Translations under genes and position numbers: made by a program | Assembly: GCA_027328825.1 (NCBI GenBank) | Contig: DAHWTK010000017.1 | Location: 1-22,032, forward strand | Direction: 5' to 3' | Source of the DNA: Nitrospirota bacterium | GTDB taxonomy: Bacteria > Nitrospirota > JACRHJ01 | DNA: 22,032 nucleotides | Shown here: positions 14,121 through 21,712 of the stretch, piece after piece | Position numbering within the stretch: position 1 is the first letter of the stretch | Layout of the letters: every line of letters starts with the position of its first letter | Notes under the pieces: model-generated | Told to the model about the DNA's origin: nothing | The model's input: only the letters and a program-made list of their open reading frames with translations | The model's database searches: none

Positions 14121-14137
14121 GTGCCACAAGCTGGCAC
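14121..14137. promoter_or_regulatory. Palindrome overlapping the sigma-54 -24 element
   Basis: GTGCCA-CAAGC-TGGCAC: perfect 6-bp arms whose right half is the -24 box itself. It could be an operator that competes with sigma-54, or a chance mirror of the TGGCAC box. Confidence 0.35.
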
Positions 14138-14147
14138 GGCGCTTGCT
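14132..14147 (+). promoter_or_regulatory. Sigma-54 (RpoN) promoter
   Basis: TGGCAC (14132-14137), 5 bp, TTGCT (14143-14147) fits the -24/-12 consensus exactly, including the invariant GG and GC. Initiation is expected near 14159, giving a leader of about 70 nt before the zinc-ribbon gene. There is no competing sigma-70 promoter of quality in front of that gene. Confidence 0.82.
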
Positions 14148-14230
14148 TCTATTATAAAGACAAAGCGTGATTAATAGTGGTGCGGAATTACCGCAATTAA
14201 GCAACAGATAATAGAAAGGGAGGGTCTATT

Positions 14231-14377
14231 ATGAAATGTCCAAAATGTGGCGGGTTGATGATTTCCCAGAGGTTTGCCGATTACTTTATTACTTTTTACG
14301 GGTGGAAATGCCTTAACTGCGGGAGCATCGTGGACAAGACCATAGTACAGAACAGGCAGAAAGCCAGTTCGTTTTAA
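14231..14377 (+). CDS. Small zinc-ribbon protein, sigma-54 controlled
   Basis: 48 residues with two CxxC knuckles: MKCPKCGGLM at the N-terminus and WKCLNCGSIV near residues 26-35, together a zinc ribbon binding one Zn. Between them lies an aromatic-rich stretch (RFADYFITFYGW). The tail is short and polar (QNRQKASSF). It is a stand-alone transcription unit: perfect sigma-54 promoter upstream, GGGAGGG seven bases before the ATG, and a strong terminator 26 nt after the stop. Similar tiny zinc-ribbon proteins are common in Desulfobacterota and Nitrospirota genomes, but I know of no assigned function. Regulation by nitrogen, stress or motility signals via an enhancer-binding protein is possible. 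Its size means gene callers often miss it. Confidence 0.85.
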   Translation: MKCPKCGGLMISQRFADYFITFYGWKCLNCGSIVDKTIVQNRQKASSF

Positions 14378-14402
14378 ATTTCCTGATTACGGTCAAATAT
14401 CG

Positions 14403-14433
14403 AAAGGGTCGGCCCGAAGCCGGCCCTTTTTTT
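14403..14433 (+). terminator. Terminator of the zinc-ribbon gene
   Basis: An 11-bp stem AAAGGGTCGGC/GCCGGCCCTTT (14403-14413 with 14419-14429, one G-U), a 5-nt loop, and a T run to 14433. Strong intrinsic terminator. Confidence 0.92.
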
Positions 14434-14483
14434 AGTTGAAACATTTTGCTTGTGTTTATATTTTACCGCGATTGCTTTTTACA

Positions 14484-14513
14484 TTGACAATTCCTTCAAA
14501 CCCTGATTAATTT
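14484..14513 (+). promoter_or_regulatory. Promoter candidate for yacG-cbiD-cbiET
   Basis: TTGACA (14484-14489), 18 bp, TAATTT (14508-14513). The -35 is perfect and the -10 moderate. It lies after the preceding terminator and about 60 nt before the yacG start; the AT-rich DNA here offers other -10 choices. Confidence 0.45.
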
Positions 14514-14572
14514 TATATATAGAATATTCTGCACCAGCATTTTGCCGTATTATAAAAGAGAAAGGCATTATT

Positions 14573-14761
14573 TTGCTCTGCCCGATCTGCAAGAAACCCG
14601 TGGAATGGGAAGAAAATCCCTATCGACCCTTCTGCAGTGAACGTTGCAAGCTGATAGATTTGGGTACCTGGGCTGAGGAAGGTTACAGGATAGAAGGAGA
14701 CGACAACGATGATGACATCGCCCCGGGAAAAAACGGCGCCGAGGACGAAGGAGGAGACTGA
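14573..14761 (+). CDS. yacG: DNA gyrase inhibitor / zinc-binding protein YacG
   Basis: 62 residues, the normal YacG length. The zinc ligands are C3 and C6 (LCPICKKPVEW) and C22 and C26 (RPFCSERCKLIDLGTWAEEGYRI, given here as FCSERCKLIDLG plus WAEEGY). The IDLGxWxxExY motif identifies the family. In E. coli YacG binds GyrB and inhibits gyrase. The C-terminal 20 residues are acidic. The start is a TTG with AAAGG eight bases upstream. It overlaps the start of cbiD by 53 bp in another frame, so the two are probably translated together. Confidence 0.88.
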   Translation: MLCPICKKPVEWEENPYRPFCSERCKLIDLGTWAEEGYRIEGDDNDDDIAPGKNGAEDEGGD

Positions 14762-15815
14762 GCTAAGACGCGGTTTTACAACCGGTTCATGCGCGGCAGC
14801 GGCGGCCAAGGCTGCCGCATATGTTTTAATAAACGAGCAGGGTCTGGAGACGGTGGACATAACTCTGCCAGGCGGCCAGAGGGCGGATTTCAGGGTCCAT
14901 CGCTTCAAATATGAAAACGATGCCGCCCTTGCATGTGTCATTAAAGACGCCGGCGACGACCCCGACATTACCGGCGGCGCGGAGATATGCTGCGAGGTGA
15001 GGTTTTATACCAAGGGGTTCGGTGTAGTCGTAAAGGGTGGACAGGGCGTCGGAACGGTTACAAAACCGGGCCTCGCAGTGCCTGTAGGTCAGCCTGCAAT
15101 AAACCCGGTGCCCATGAAGATGATAAAGGACGAGCTTGCAAAGGCGCTTCGGGATACCGATTGCCCTCTTGGCCTTGAAGCGACGATTTTCGTGCCGCGC
15201 GGCGAAGAGCTTGCAAAAAAGACTCTTAACCAGAGGCTCGGAGTAATCGGAGGCATTTCCATACTCGGAACTACCGGCATTGTGGAGCCGATTTCGACAA
15301 GGGCATGGACTGATACCGTAATAGCTTCGATGAGCGTAGCGAAGGCCTGCGGCGTAAACCACATCGTGCTCACTCCCGGCAGGACGAGCGAGACCGCCGC
15401 AATGAATATCCTGAAACTCCCGCAGGAGGCTTTTGTGCAGATGGGGGACCACGTAGGGTTTTCGCTGGCGGAAGCCCGTAAACGGGGATTTACTAAGGTG
15501 ACCGTAGTCGGCCAGTTCGGCAAGCTCGTTAAGATCGCCATGGGCGCGACAAGGACGCATGTGAAGGATTCCTCTCTTGAAATTGGTTTTCTGGCCGATT
15601 TAGCCTCGGAACTTGGCTTTCAGAAAAAGAAGGTCGAACAGATAAGGACTGCCAATACCGCGAGGGAGATTTTTCTCGGCCTGCACAAGACCGGTGGCGG
15701 CAAGGAACTGTTTGAGCGCATCCGGGAGATGGTAGGCAACACGGCAAGGGAAATACTTGGCGGCAAGATAGATTTTGATTGCCTGATGGTAGACTACGAG
15801 GGGAAGCCCGTATGA
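14709..15815 (+). CDS. cbiD: Cobalt-precorrin-5B C1-methyltransferase CbiD
   Basis: Anaerobic (early cobalt insertion) cobalamin pathway enzyme that methylates C1 of cobalt-precorrin-5B during ring contraction. 368 residues, normal length. The family start RRGFTTGSCAAAAAKAA is at about 20-36, with further signature segments GGQGVGTVTKPGLAVPVGQPAINPVP (reported as GVGTVTKPGLAVPVG and PAINPVP) and GTTGIVEPIST. The ATG at 14709 lies inside yacG, nine bases after AAGGAG; an ATG three bases later is an alternative. It overlaps the next gene by 4 bp (ATGA). The presence of CbiD rather than CobF places this organism on the oxygen-independent route. Confidence 0.95.
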   Translation: MMTSPREKTAPRTKEETELRRGFTTGSCAAAAAKAAAYVLINEQGLETVDITLPGGQRADFRVHRFKYENDAALACVIKDAGDDPDITGGAEICCEVRFYTKGFGVVVKGGQGVGTVTKPGLAVPVGQPAINPVPMKMIKDELAKALRDTDCPLGLEATIFVPRGEELAKKTLNQRLGVIGGISILGTTGIVEPISTRAWTDTVIASMSVAKACGVNHIVLTPGRTSETAAMNILKLPQEAFVQMGDHVGFSLAEARKRGFTKVTVVGQFGKLVKIAMGATRTHVKDSSLEIGFLADLASELGFQKKKVEQIRTANTAREIFLGLHKTGGGKELFERIREMVGNTAREILGGKIDFDCLMVDYEGKPV

Positions 15816-17032
15816 TAAATGTCATAGGTGTAGGGATTGAGGGCATAAGGGGACTGTCGGAAAATTCGCTCAAGAGGATAGAGGACGCCAAACTGGTCAT
15901 AGGGAGTGAGAGGCATTTAAAGCAACTCCCGGATGTTCCCGATTCCAGGAAATTTTCCCTGAAGGCGGACCTCTTCAAGGTAGTTGACGTAATAAAGAAG
16001 AGGAAGAAGCAGGAGATAGTCGTCCTCGCTTCAGGGGACCCGAACCTCTACGGGATAACGGGATACCTCCTTAAAAACTTCTCCAGGGAAGACCTTGTCA
16101 TAACGCCCGCGGTGAGCTCCATGCAGTGGGCGTTCGCGCTGGCCAGGGAGACATGGGAGGACGCTGAGATAATAAGCGTGCATGGCGGCAGGAACCTGGA
16201 CGATGTTGTAAAGGCCGCCTTCATGCGCGACAAGGTCGGCGTCTTCACGGACGACAAGCAAAGCCCGGACAAGGTTGCGGCCCATCTCATAAAAAACGGT
16301 ATTCAGGAGAGAAAGGTATACGTCTGCGAAAATCTTGGGCTTGATAACGCGAGCCTTTTCGAGGGCAGCCTCCCGGATACGGTCCAGAAAAGGTTCTCGC
16401 CAATGAACGTAATGATAATAAAAAAAGAGCGCCCGGACGAGGATGGCGAGAGGGTTTATTCAAAGACGCTCGGCATACCGGATTTCCAGTTCGCGCACCG
16501 TGAAGGCATGATAACCAAGGCGGAGGTGCGGGCAATCGCGCTATCAAAGCTGAGGCCGGACAAGGGCAATATCATGTGGGACATCGGCGCCGGAAGCGGC
16601 TCGGTATCCATCGAGGCGGAACCGTTCATCCTTCCGGGCAAGGTGTTCGCCGTTGAGAAAGACCCTAAACAGCTTGCATACCTGAAAAAGAACATTGCGC
16701 GCTTCCAGGCATCAGGCGTGGAGCCGGTATCAGGGGACGCGCCGGATGCTCTTGTAAACCTGCCGGATCCGGATGTCGTATTTATCGGAGGGAGCAGCGG
16801 TCAGCTTACGGAAATACTGCATCGTGTGGACGATAGGCTGAAGGCCGGAAAAAGGCTTGTGGCGAACGTCGTAACACTGGAAAATTTTTCCGAAGTGCTC
16901 CAGTTCATGAAGGATTACGATTATGCCTTCGACATAACCACCGCATCCGTCTCGCGCTCAAAAGAGCTTTCGGAGAAACATTTTATGGTCGGCGGCAATC
17001 CTATAAATATAATTTTCGGTATAAAGAAATAA
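15812..17032 (+). CDS. cbiET: Precorrin-6Y C5,15-methyltransferase (decarboxylating), CbiE-CbiT fusion
   Basis: A 406-residue fusion of the two corrin-ring methyltransferase activities. N-terminal CbiE domain (1 to about 205): VIGVGIEG, LASGDPNLYG at 72-81, and VSSMQWAFAL, the tetrapyrrole methylase pattern. C-terminal CbiT domain (about 220-406): a Rossmann SAM site, DIGAGSGSVSIEAE at 257-270, then AVEKDPKQL and FIGGSSGQL. It adds methyls at C5 and C15 and decarboxylates the C12 acetate. It starts in an ATGA overlap with cbiD. The same fusion is called CobL in the aerobic pathway. The rest of the cobalamin cluster is not in the window; a probable terminator follows. Confidence 0.94.
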   Translation: MINVIGVGIEGIRGLSENSLKRIEDAKLVIGSERHLKQLPDVPDSRKFSLKADLFKVVDVIKKRKKQEIVVLASGDPNLYGITGYLLKNFSREDLVITPAVSSMQWAFALARETWEDAEIISVHGGRNLDDVVKAAFMRDKVGVFTDDKQSPDKVAAHLIKNGIQERKVYVCENLGLDNASLFEGSLPDTVQKRFSPMNVMIIKKERPDEDGERVYSKTLGIPDFQFAHREGMITKAEVRAIALSKLRPDKGNIMWDIGAGSGSVSIEAEPFILPGKVFAVEKDPKQLAYLKKNIARFQASGVEPVSGDAPDALVNLPDPDVVFIGGSSGQLTEILHRVDDRLKAGKRLVANVVTLENFSEVLQFMKDYDYAFDITTASVSRSKELSEKHFMVGGNPINIIFGIKK

Positions 17033-17064
17033 TTTAATCCTGCTCAATCTTCCGCCGCAATAAA

Positions 17065-17100
17065 AGACCCAGCCCACTAAGTGAGCCGGGTCTCTTCCTT
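17065..17100 (+). terminator. Probable terminator after cbiET
   Basis: Stem AGACCC (17065-17070) with GGGTCT (17088-17093), plus an inner GC/GC and CAC/GTG pairing, followed by a pyrimidine-rich CTTCCTTT. The T-run is interrupted, so strength is uncertain. Confidence 0.55.
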
Positions 17101-17105
17101 TGCCC

Positions 17106-17134
17106 TTGCAATCTCTCCTTTTTTGTTTTATTAT
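17106..17134 (+). promoter_or_regulatory. Promoter of the secD-secF-recJ-rel operon
   Basis: TTGCAA (17106-17111), 17 bp, TATTAT (17129-17134). Good -10 and correct spacing; initiation near 17141 leaves a leader of about 40 nt. Confidence 0.6.
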
Positions 17135-17182
17135 AAACCTTTCGGGCCATAATCCTAAAAAAAACCGGAGGTGTTTCCCTTT

Positions 17183-18814
17183 ATGAACAAAAGCCTTATG
17201 TGGAGGATGCTATTGGTCGCGGCGGTGGTTGTCACCGCGCTTATTATATTCCTGCCCAGCCTGCCCGATGTGCGCGGAAGCCTTCCGACGTGGTGGCCGG
17301 GCAACAAGATTAACCTGGGGCTTGACCTCCAGGGCGGTATGCACCTCATATACCAGGTCGAATCGGACAAGGCCGTCGAGTCTTTCACCGGGCGCCTGGC
17401 GAGCAGCATAAGCAACGAGGCGGCTACTAAGAAAATAGTCCTTGCGGGCGTGAAGCAGACATCTCCTACTACCATCGAGGCGGACGTTCAGAACCCTGCC
17501 GACATGGACAGATTACTCTCCATTGCAAGTGACCTTGGGGTGCTGGATAAGGTTTCCCAGGAGGGGAACAAGGTCGTCTTCGCCCTGAAGAATGCCGAGG
17601 CCGCGAGAATAAAGAAAAACGCCGTCACCCAGGCTGTCGAGACGATAAGAAACAGGATTGACCAGTTCGGCGTGGCGGAACCGGTTATAGTTCAGCAGGG
17701 CACGGATCAGATACTTATTCAGCTCCCCGGCGTAAAGGATACACAGAGGGCGCTTGACCTTATCGGCAAGACCGCCCAGCTTGAGTTCAAGATGCTCGAC
17801 GAAACGACGCAGCTTACGCCGCCTCTCCCGGACAGCGTCCCGGCGTCCGATGCGGATTCTGTCCTGGCGCAGTACAAGGATAAAATTCCCGCAGGAGACG
17901 AAATACTCTTCCAGCGCATAGTTGACCACTCCACCGGCGCAATATCCAAAAGGCCGTATCTCGTAAAGAAGGACGCCATAATGACGGGCGATGTCCTACA
18001 GGAGGCGAGAATGGGCATCAGCCCCCGCACAAAAGAGGCGGAGGTTGATTTCAAGCTTGATCCTACCGGCGCGAGGATATTCGACCAGGCCACTGCGGCC
18101 AACGTAGGAAAGAGGATGGCCATTATCCTCGATAACAACGTCTATTCCGCACCAGTTATAAGAGAACGGATAAGCGGCGGAAGCGGGTCTATAAGCGGCA
18201 ACTTTACGGAGGCCGAGGCCAAAGACCTTGCCATCGTGCTCCGCGCAGGCGCGCTGCCCGCGCCACTGAAGCCGCTACAGAACCTGACCGTCGGCCCGAC
18301 GCTTGGCAGCGACTCCATACAGGCCGGTAAAAAGGCGATAATACTCGGGACGCTCCTGGTTGTAATATTCATGGCGGTTTACTACAAGCTTTCCGGCGTA
18401 ATTGCGGATTTTGCCGTGATACTTAACGTCGTCGTCCTGATAGGCGCATTGGCGCTCCTGAACGCAACCCTGACGCTGCCCGGCCTTGCGGGAATTCTGC
18501 TTACCATAGGCATGGGTGTGGACTCAAACGTCCTGATATTCGAGAGGATACGTGAGGAACTGCGAACTGGCAAGACTGTCCGCGCGGCCATAGACGGCGG
18601 CTACAATAAAGCATTTACAACGGTTCTGGATTCTCACGTGACGACGCTTATCACGGCGGCGGTGCTCTTCCAGTTTGGAACCGGCCCGATAAAGGGGTTT
18701 GCGGTGTCTCTGTCCCTGGGTATAATGATCAACCTCTTCACCGCGCTCGTCGGGACGAAGGTCGTGTTCGACCTTTGGACATCCAGGAAAAAACTCGAAA
18801 AGCTAAGCATATAA
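17183..18814 (+). CDS. secD: Protein translocase subunit SecD
   Basis: Inner-membrane component that uses the proton-motive force to pull proteins out of the SecYEG channel. 543 residues. TM1 is at about 7-24, followed by the conserved LGLDLQGGMHLIYQV. The large periplasmic P1 domain extends to about 360 (it includes IRNRIDQFGVAEPVI and ILIQLPGVKD). TM2-6 lie at about 370-535, with GMGVDSNVLIFERIREE, the hallmark of the RND-like core. The ATG at 17183 has GGAGG eleven bases upstream; the in-frame GTG at 17171 lies within that site and is less likely. No yajC precedes it, although yajC often does in other bacteria. secF follows 18 bp later. Confidence 0.95.
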   Translation: MNKSLMWRMLLVAAVVVTALIIFLPSLPDVRGSLPTWWPGNKINLGLDLQGGMHLIYQVESDKAVESFTGRLASSISNEAATKKIVLAGVKQTSPTTIEADVQNPADMDRLLSIASDLGVLDKVSQEGNKVVFALKNAEAARIKKNAVTQAVETIRNRIDQFGVAEPVIVQQGTDQILIQLPGVKDTQRALDLIGKTAQLEFKMLDETTQLTPPLPDSVPASDADSVLAQYKDKIPAGDEILFQRIVDHSTGAISKRPYLVKKDAIMTGDVLQEARMGISPRTKEAEVDFKLDPTGARIFDQATAANVGKRMAIILDNNVYSAPVIRERISGGSGSISGNFTEAEAKDLAIVLRAGALPAPLKPLQNLTVGPTLGSDSIQAGKKAIILGTLLVVIFMAVYYKLSGVIADFAVILNVVVLIGALALLNATLTLPGLAGILLTIGMGVDSNVLIFERIREELRTGKTVRAAIDGGYNKAFTTVLDSHVTTLITAAVLFQFGTGPIKGFAVSLSLGIMINLFTALVGTKVVFDLWTSRKKLEKLSI

Positions 18815-18832
18815 CTCCGGAGGCTTTTTTAA

Positions 18833-19966
18833 ATGGAACTTATCAAGAAAACGAATATCGACTTCCTTGGCTTAAGGAAGGTAGCGTTTGCCATATCTCT
18901 TGTCTTGTCGTCGCTTGGCATTATCTGTCTCGTGATGATAGCGATGGGCAGGGCGAATATGGGAATAGACTTCACTGGCGGAGCCTCTGCCAACCTTGTC
19001 TTCGCAAAGCCCGTGCAGCTCGAAAAGGCGAGAGCGGCGCTGGACGCCGCCGGTTTCAGGGATGCGGAGATACAGTCTTTTACGGACAAGACCAAGTTAT
19101 TCGTCCGCGTGAAGAAGCTGAATATCCCGGTGGAGCAGGTGATAGGCCGCATACAGGCCGCGTTTACAAAAGCCTTTCCGGATAACCCAAGTCGAGTGGA
19201 TTCGAGTTCCGCGATAGGGCCTACAATCGGCAAATCGCTCCAGACGACGGCTCTGTGGGCCATAATACTGTCCTTTGCGGGCATCATAATTTATATCTGG
19301 TTCAGGTTTGAATGGAAATTCGGCATAGCCGCAACCGTCGCCACTCTGCACGACGTGCTTACGGTGCTCGGCGTGTTCTTCGTCCTGCACAAGGAAATAA
19401 CGCTCCTGGTTGTAACGGCGCTCCTGACGCTCGCCGGCTATTCTCTTACGGATACCGTGGTCGTGTTCGACAGGATAAGGGAGAACCTTAAGATGCGGCA
19501 GAAAGAAGGGCTGATGGATATAATAAATCTTTCCATCAACGAGGTCCTCTCCAGGACGGTCGTCACATCGCTGACGGTTTTCCTTGCCGTGCTCTCGCTC
19601 TTTATATTCGGCGGCCAGGTCCTGCACGACTTCGCTTTTGCCATGCTCTGCGGCGTTGTCGTAGGCACATACTCCTCGGTATTCGTGGCAAGCCCCATAC
19701 TCTATGTCTGGAGGGGCAAGAAGGGGAGCCGCCTCATAAAGGTATCCATGCTCACAAAACAGCCGGTAAAAGAAGGCTCCGCGAAAAGTCTCGCTGCCAG
19801 TCCGGTTGGGTCGGTATCCCAATCTTCCGTTAAAACCGTGAGTTCCGAAGCCGGTCAACCCGTTTCGGAACCGAATCCTTCAGGCCAGTCCGTATCTGCC
19901 CAGACAAGCCGCAAGGGCAAATCGGCAAAAGGCAAAAAAAGCAAAAAAGCGAGGGCAAAGGCATAA
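18833..19966 (+). CDS. secF: Protein translocase subunit SecF
   Basis: Partner of SecD. TM1 is at about 17-37, followed by MGIDFTGGASANLVF, a periplasmic domain to about 135, then five more TM helices with GYSLTDTVVVFDRIRENL, the SecF signature, and SINEVLSRTVVTSLTVFLAV. The core ends near residue 305. An extra tail of about 70 residues, rich in Ser, Pro and Val and ending in a Lys/Ala run (GKSAKGKKSKKARAKA), extends into the cytoplasm. The tail makes this 377-residue protein longer than the usual 300-320. The ATG follows a GGAGG site. recJ begins 21 bp downstream. Confidence 0.95.
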   Translation: MELIKKTNIDFLGLRKVAFAISLVLSSLGIICLVMIAMGRANMGIDFTGGASANLVFAKPVQLEKARAALDAAGFRDAEIQSFTDKTKLFVRVKKLNIPVEQVIGRIQAAFTKAFPDNPSRVDSSSAIGPTIGKSLQTTALWAIILSFAGIIIYIWFRFEWKFGIAATVATLHDVLTVLGVFFVLHKEITLLVVTALLTLAGYSLTDTVVVFDRIRENLKMRQKEGLMDIINLSINEVLSRTVVTSLTVFLAVLSLFIFGGQVLHDFAFAMLCGVVVGTYSSVFVASPILYVWRGKKGSRLIKVSMLTKQPVKEGSAKSLAASPVGSVSQSSVKTVSSEAGQPVSEPNPSGQSVSAQTSRKGKSAKGKKSKKARAKA

Positions 19967-19987
19967 GCCGATACCAGGAGACAAGAA

Positions 19988-21712
19988 TTGCTGGAGAAGC
20001 GGTGGATAAGGCGAGAGGCGCCTCATTCGGTTACGGAGGCCCTTTGCTCCGGGATGGGTATATCTCACACCGTTGCAAATATTCTTGTCAACAGGGGCAT
20101 AACCGGCATCGATCATGCCGAGAGATTTTTGCGGTCATCGCTTGATGACCTGCACGAGCCATTCCTTCTTCCGGATATGGAAAAGGCCGTCCGGAGAATA
20201 ATCCATGCCATCAGAAGCGGCGAGACGATATTCGTTTACGGCGATTACGACGCCGACGGGATTACCGCAACATCTCTCCTCGTAAAGTTTTTCCAGGACA
20301 TAGGCAAAAAGGCAAAGTATCATATCCCAAAGAGGCTCGAAGAGGGCTACGGGATAACTATCGGCGCCCTTGAAAAAATACGGGCCGATGGAGCTTCGCT
20401 TGTCGTAACCGTGGACTGCGGAATCTCTTCGGTTGTAGAGCTTGAAGCGGCGAGGGCAATGGGCCTTGACGTGATTATAACAGACCATCACGAGCCGCCG
20501 GAAATTCTGCCTGAAGCCCTGGCTGTAGTCAATCCCCGTCTGCCGGGTTGTGAATACCCATTCAAGGGACTTGCCGGGGTGGGAATCGCCTTGAAGCTCG
20601 TCCAGGCGATAAATGCGGGGATGGCCGGCAAGGACAAGGCCGGGCCTGGTCTGGATACATCAGTTTTGAAATACCTTGATCTTGTGGTACTGGGAACGGT
20701 CGCGGACGTGGTGCCGCTCCGGGGCGAGAACAGGATACTTGTGAAGCACGGCCTTAAAATCCTGAATGAATCCCGCCGGGTAGGGATTCAGAAGCTTAAA
20801 GAGGTGGCCCTTGTAAAGGGAGATAATTTAAGCGTGGGCACTATCGGATATCAGATGGCTCCCCGGCTCAACGCCTCGGGAAGGCTTGGGGAGGCAGGGG
20901 CCGGTGTCAGGCTTCTCCTGACAGACGACCCGGAAGAAGCGGCAGAAATCGCGCATGGCCTTGAGGCAATGAACCGCGAGCGTCAGAAGATTGAAGAGAA
21001 GATACTGGACGATGCCCGGTCTATGATAGTGTGCGACCCTGATTATAATTATTGTTCGATAGTCCTTCATTCAAGCGAATGGCATCAGGGTGTAATCGGC
21101 ATTGTGGCTTCCAGGCTTGTGGAAGAGTTCTATCGTCCGACAGTTCTTGTTTCAATGGCCGGCAAAGTTGGAAAGGGCTCTGCAAGGGGTATCCCGGGTT
21201 TCAATCTCTACCAGGGTCTGGAGCAGTGCAGCGGCATCCTCGAAGCGTTCGGCGGTCATAAGTTCGCCGCCGGGCTCTCCATAAAACTGGAAAATTTAGG
21301 GAGTTTCAAAGAGAAATTCGAGGAGGCGGTAAGGAACGCGCTGACACCTGATGATTTTGTGCCGTGGCTCAGGATAGATAGCGAGGTAAGGCTAAAAGAC
21401 CTGGACTGGAAGGTTTATTCCGAGATAAAGTCTGTCTCGCCTTTTGGTCCGGCAAACCCGGAGCCGGTATTTGAGAGCGGCCCGTTGCAGGTGATGTATC
21501 CGAAGATAGTCGGGAAAAACCACGTCCGCATGAAGCTGGGCCAGGACGGATTTGCCATAAGCTCCATTGCCTTCAACATGGGCGAGCGCTATCAGGGGCT
21601 TGCCATGAAGAAGGTTTTCATAAATGCCGCGTTTACCCTGTCCTCATCAGAGTGGCAGGGAGAAAGCACGCTCCAGCTTAACGTAAGGGATATTCATTTC
21701 AGACAATGCTGA
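19988..21712 (+). CDS. recJ: Single-stranded-DNA exonuclease RecJ
   Basis: 5'-to-3' ssDNA exonuclease of recombination and mismatch/base-excision repair, using Mn/Mg. 574 residues, normal length. DHH-family motifs: DYDADGITAT at 86-95, TVDCGIS at 141-147, TDHHEPPE at 165-172, and GTVADVVPL. The DHHA1 part has KGSARGIPGFNL and FGGHKFAAGLS, and an OB-like domain follows. All metal-binding Asp/His are present, so it should be active. The start is a TTG with AGGAG seven bases upstream. Its end overlaps the next ATG by 7 bp. Confidence 0.96.
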   Translation: MLEKRWIRREAPHSVTEALCSGMGISHTVANILVNRGITGIDHAERFLRSSLDDLHEPFLLPDMEKAVRRIIHAIRSGETIFVYGDYDADGITATSLLVKFFQDIGKKAKYHIPKRLEEGYGITIGALEKIRADGASLVVTVDCGISSVVELEAARAMGLDVIITDHHEPPEILPEALAVVNPRLPGCEYPFKGLAGVGIALKLVQAINAGMAGKDKAGPGLDTSVLKYLDLVVLGTVADVVPLRGENRILVKHGLKILNESRRVGIQKLKEVALVKGDNLSVGTIGYQMAPRLNASGRLGEAGAGVRLLLTDDPEEAAEIAHGLEAMNRERQKIEEKILDDARSMIVCDPDYNYCSIVLHSSEWHQGVIGIVASRLVEEFYRPTVLVSMAGKVGKGSARGIPGFNLYQGLEQCSGILEAFGGHKFAAGLSIKLENLGSFKEKFEEAVRNALTPDDFVPWLRIDSEVRLKDLDWKVYSEIKSVSPFGPANPEPVFESGPLQVMYPKIVGKNHVRMKLGQDGFAISSIAFNMGERYQGLAMKKVFINAAFTLSSSEWQGESTLQLNVRDIHFRQC

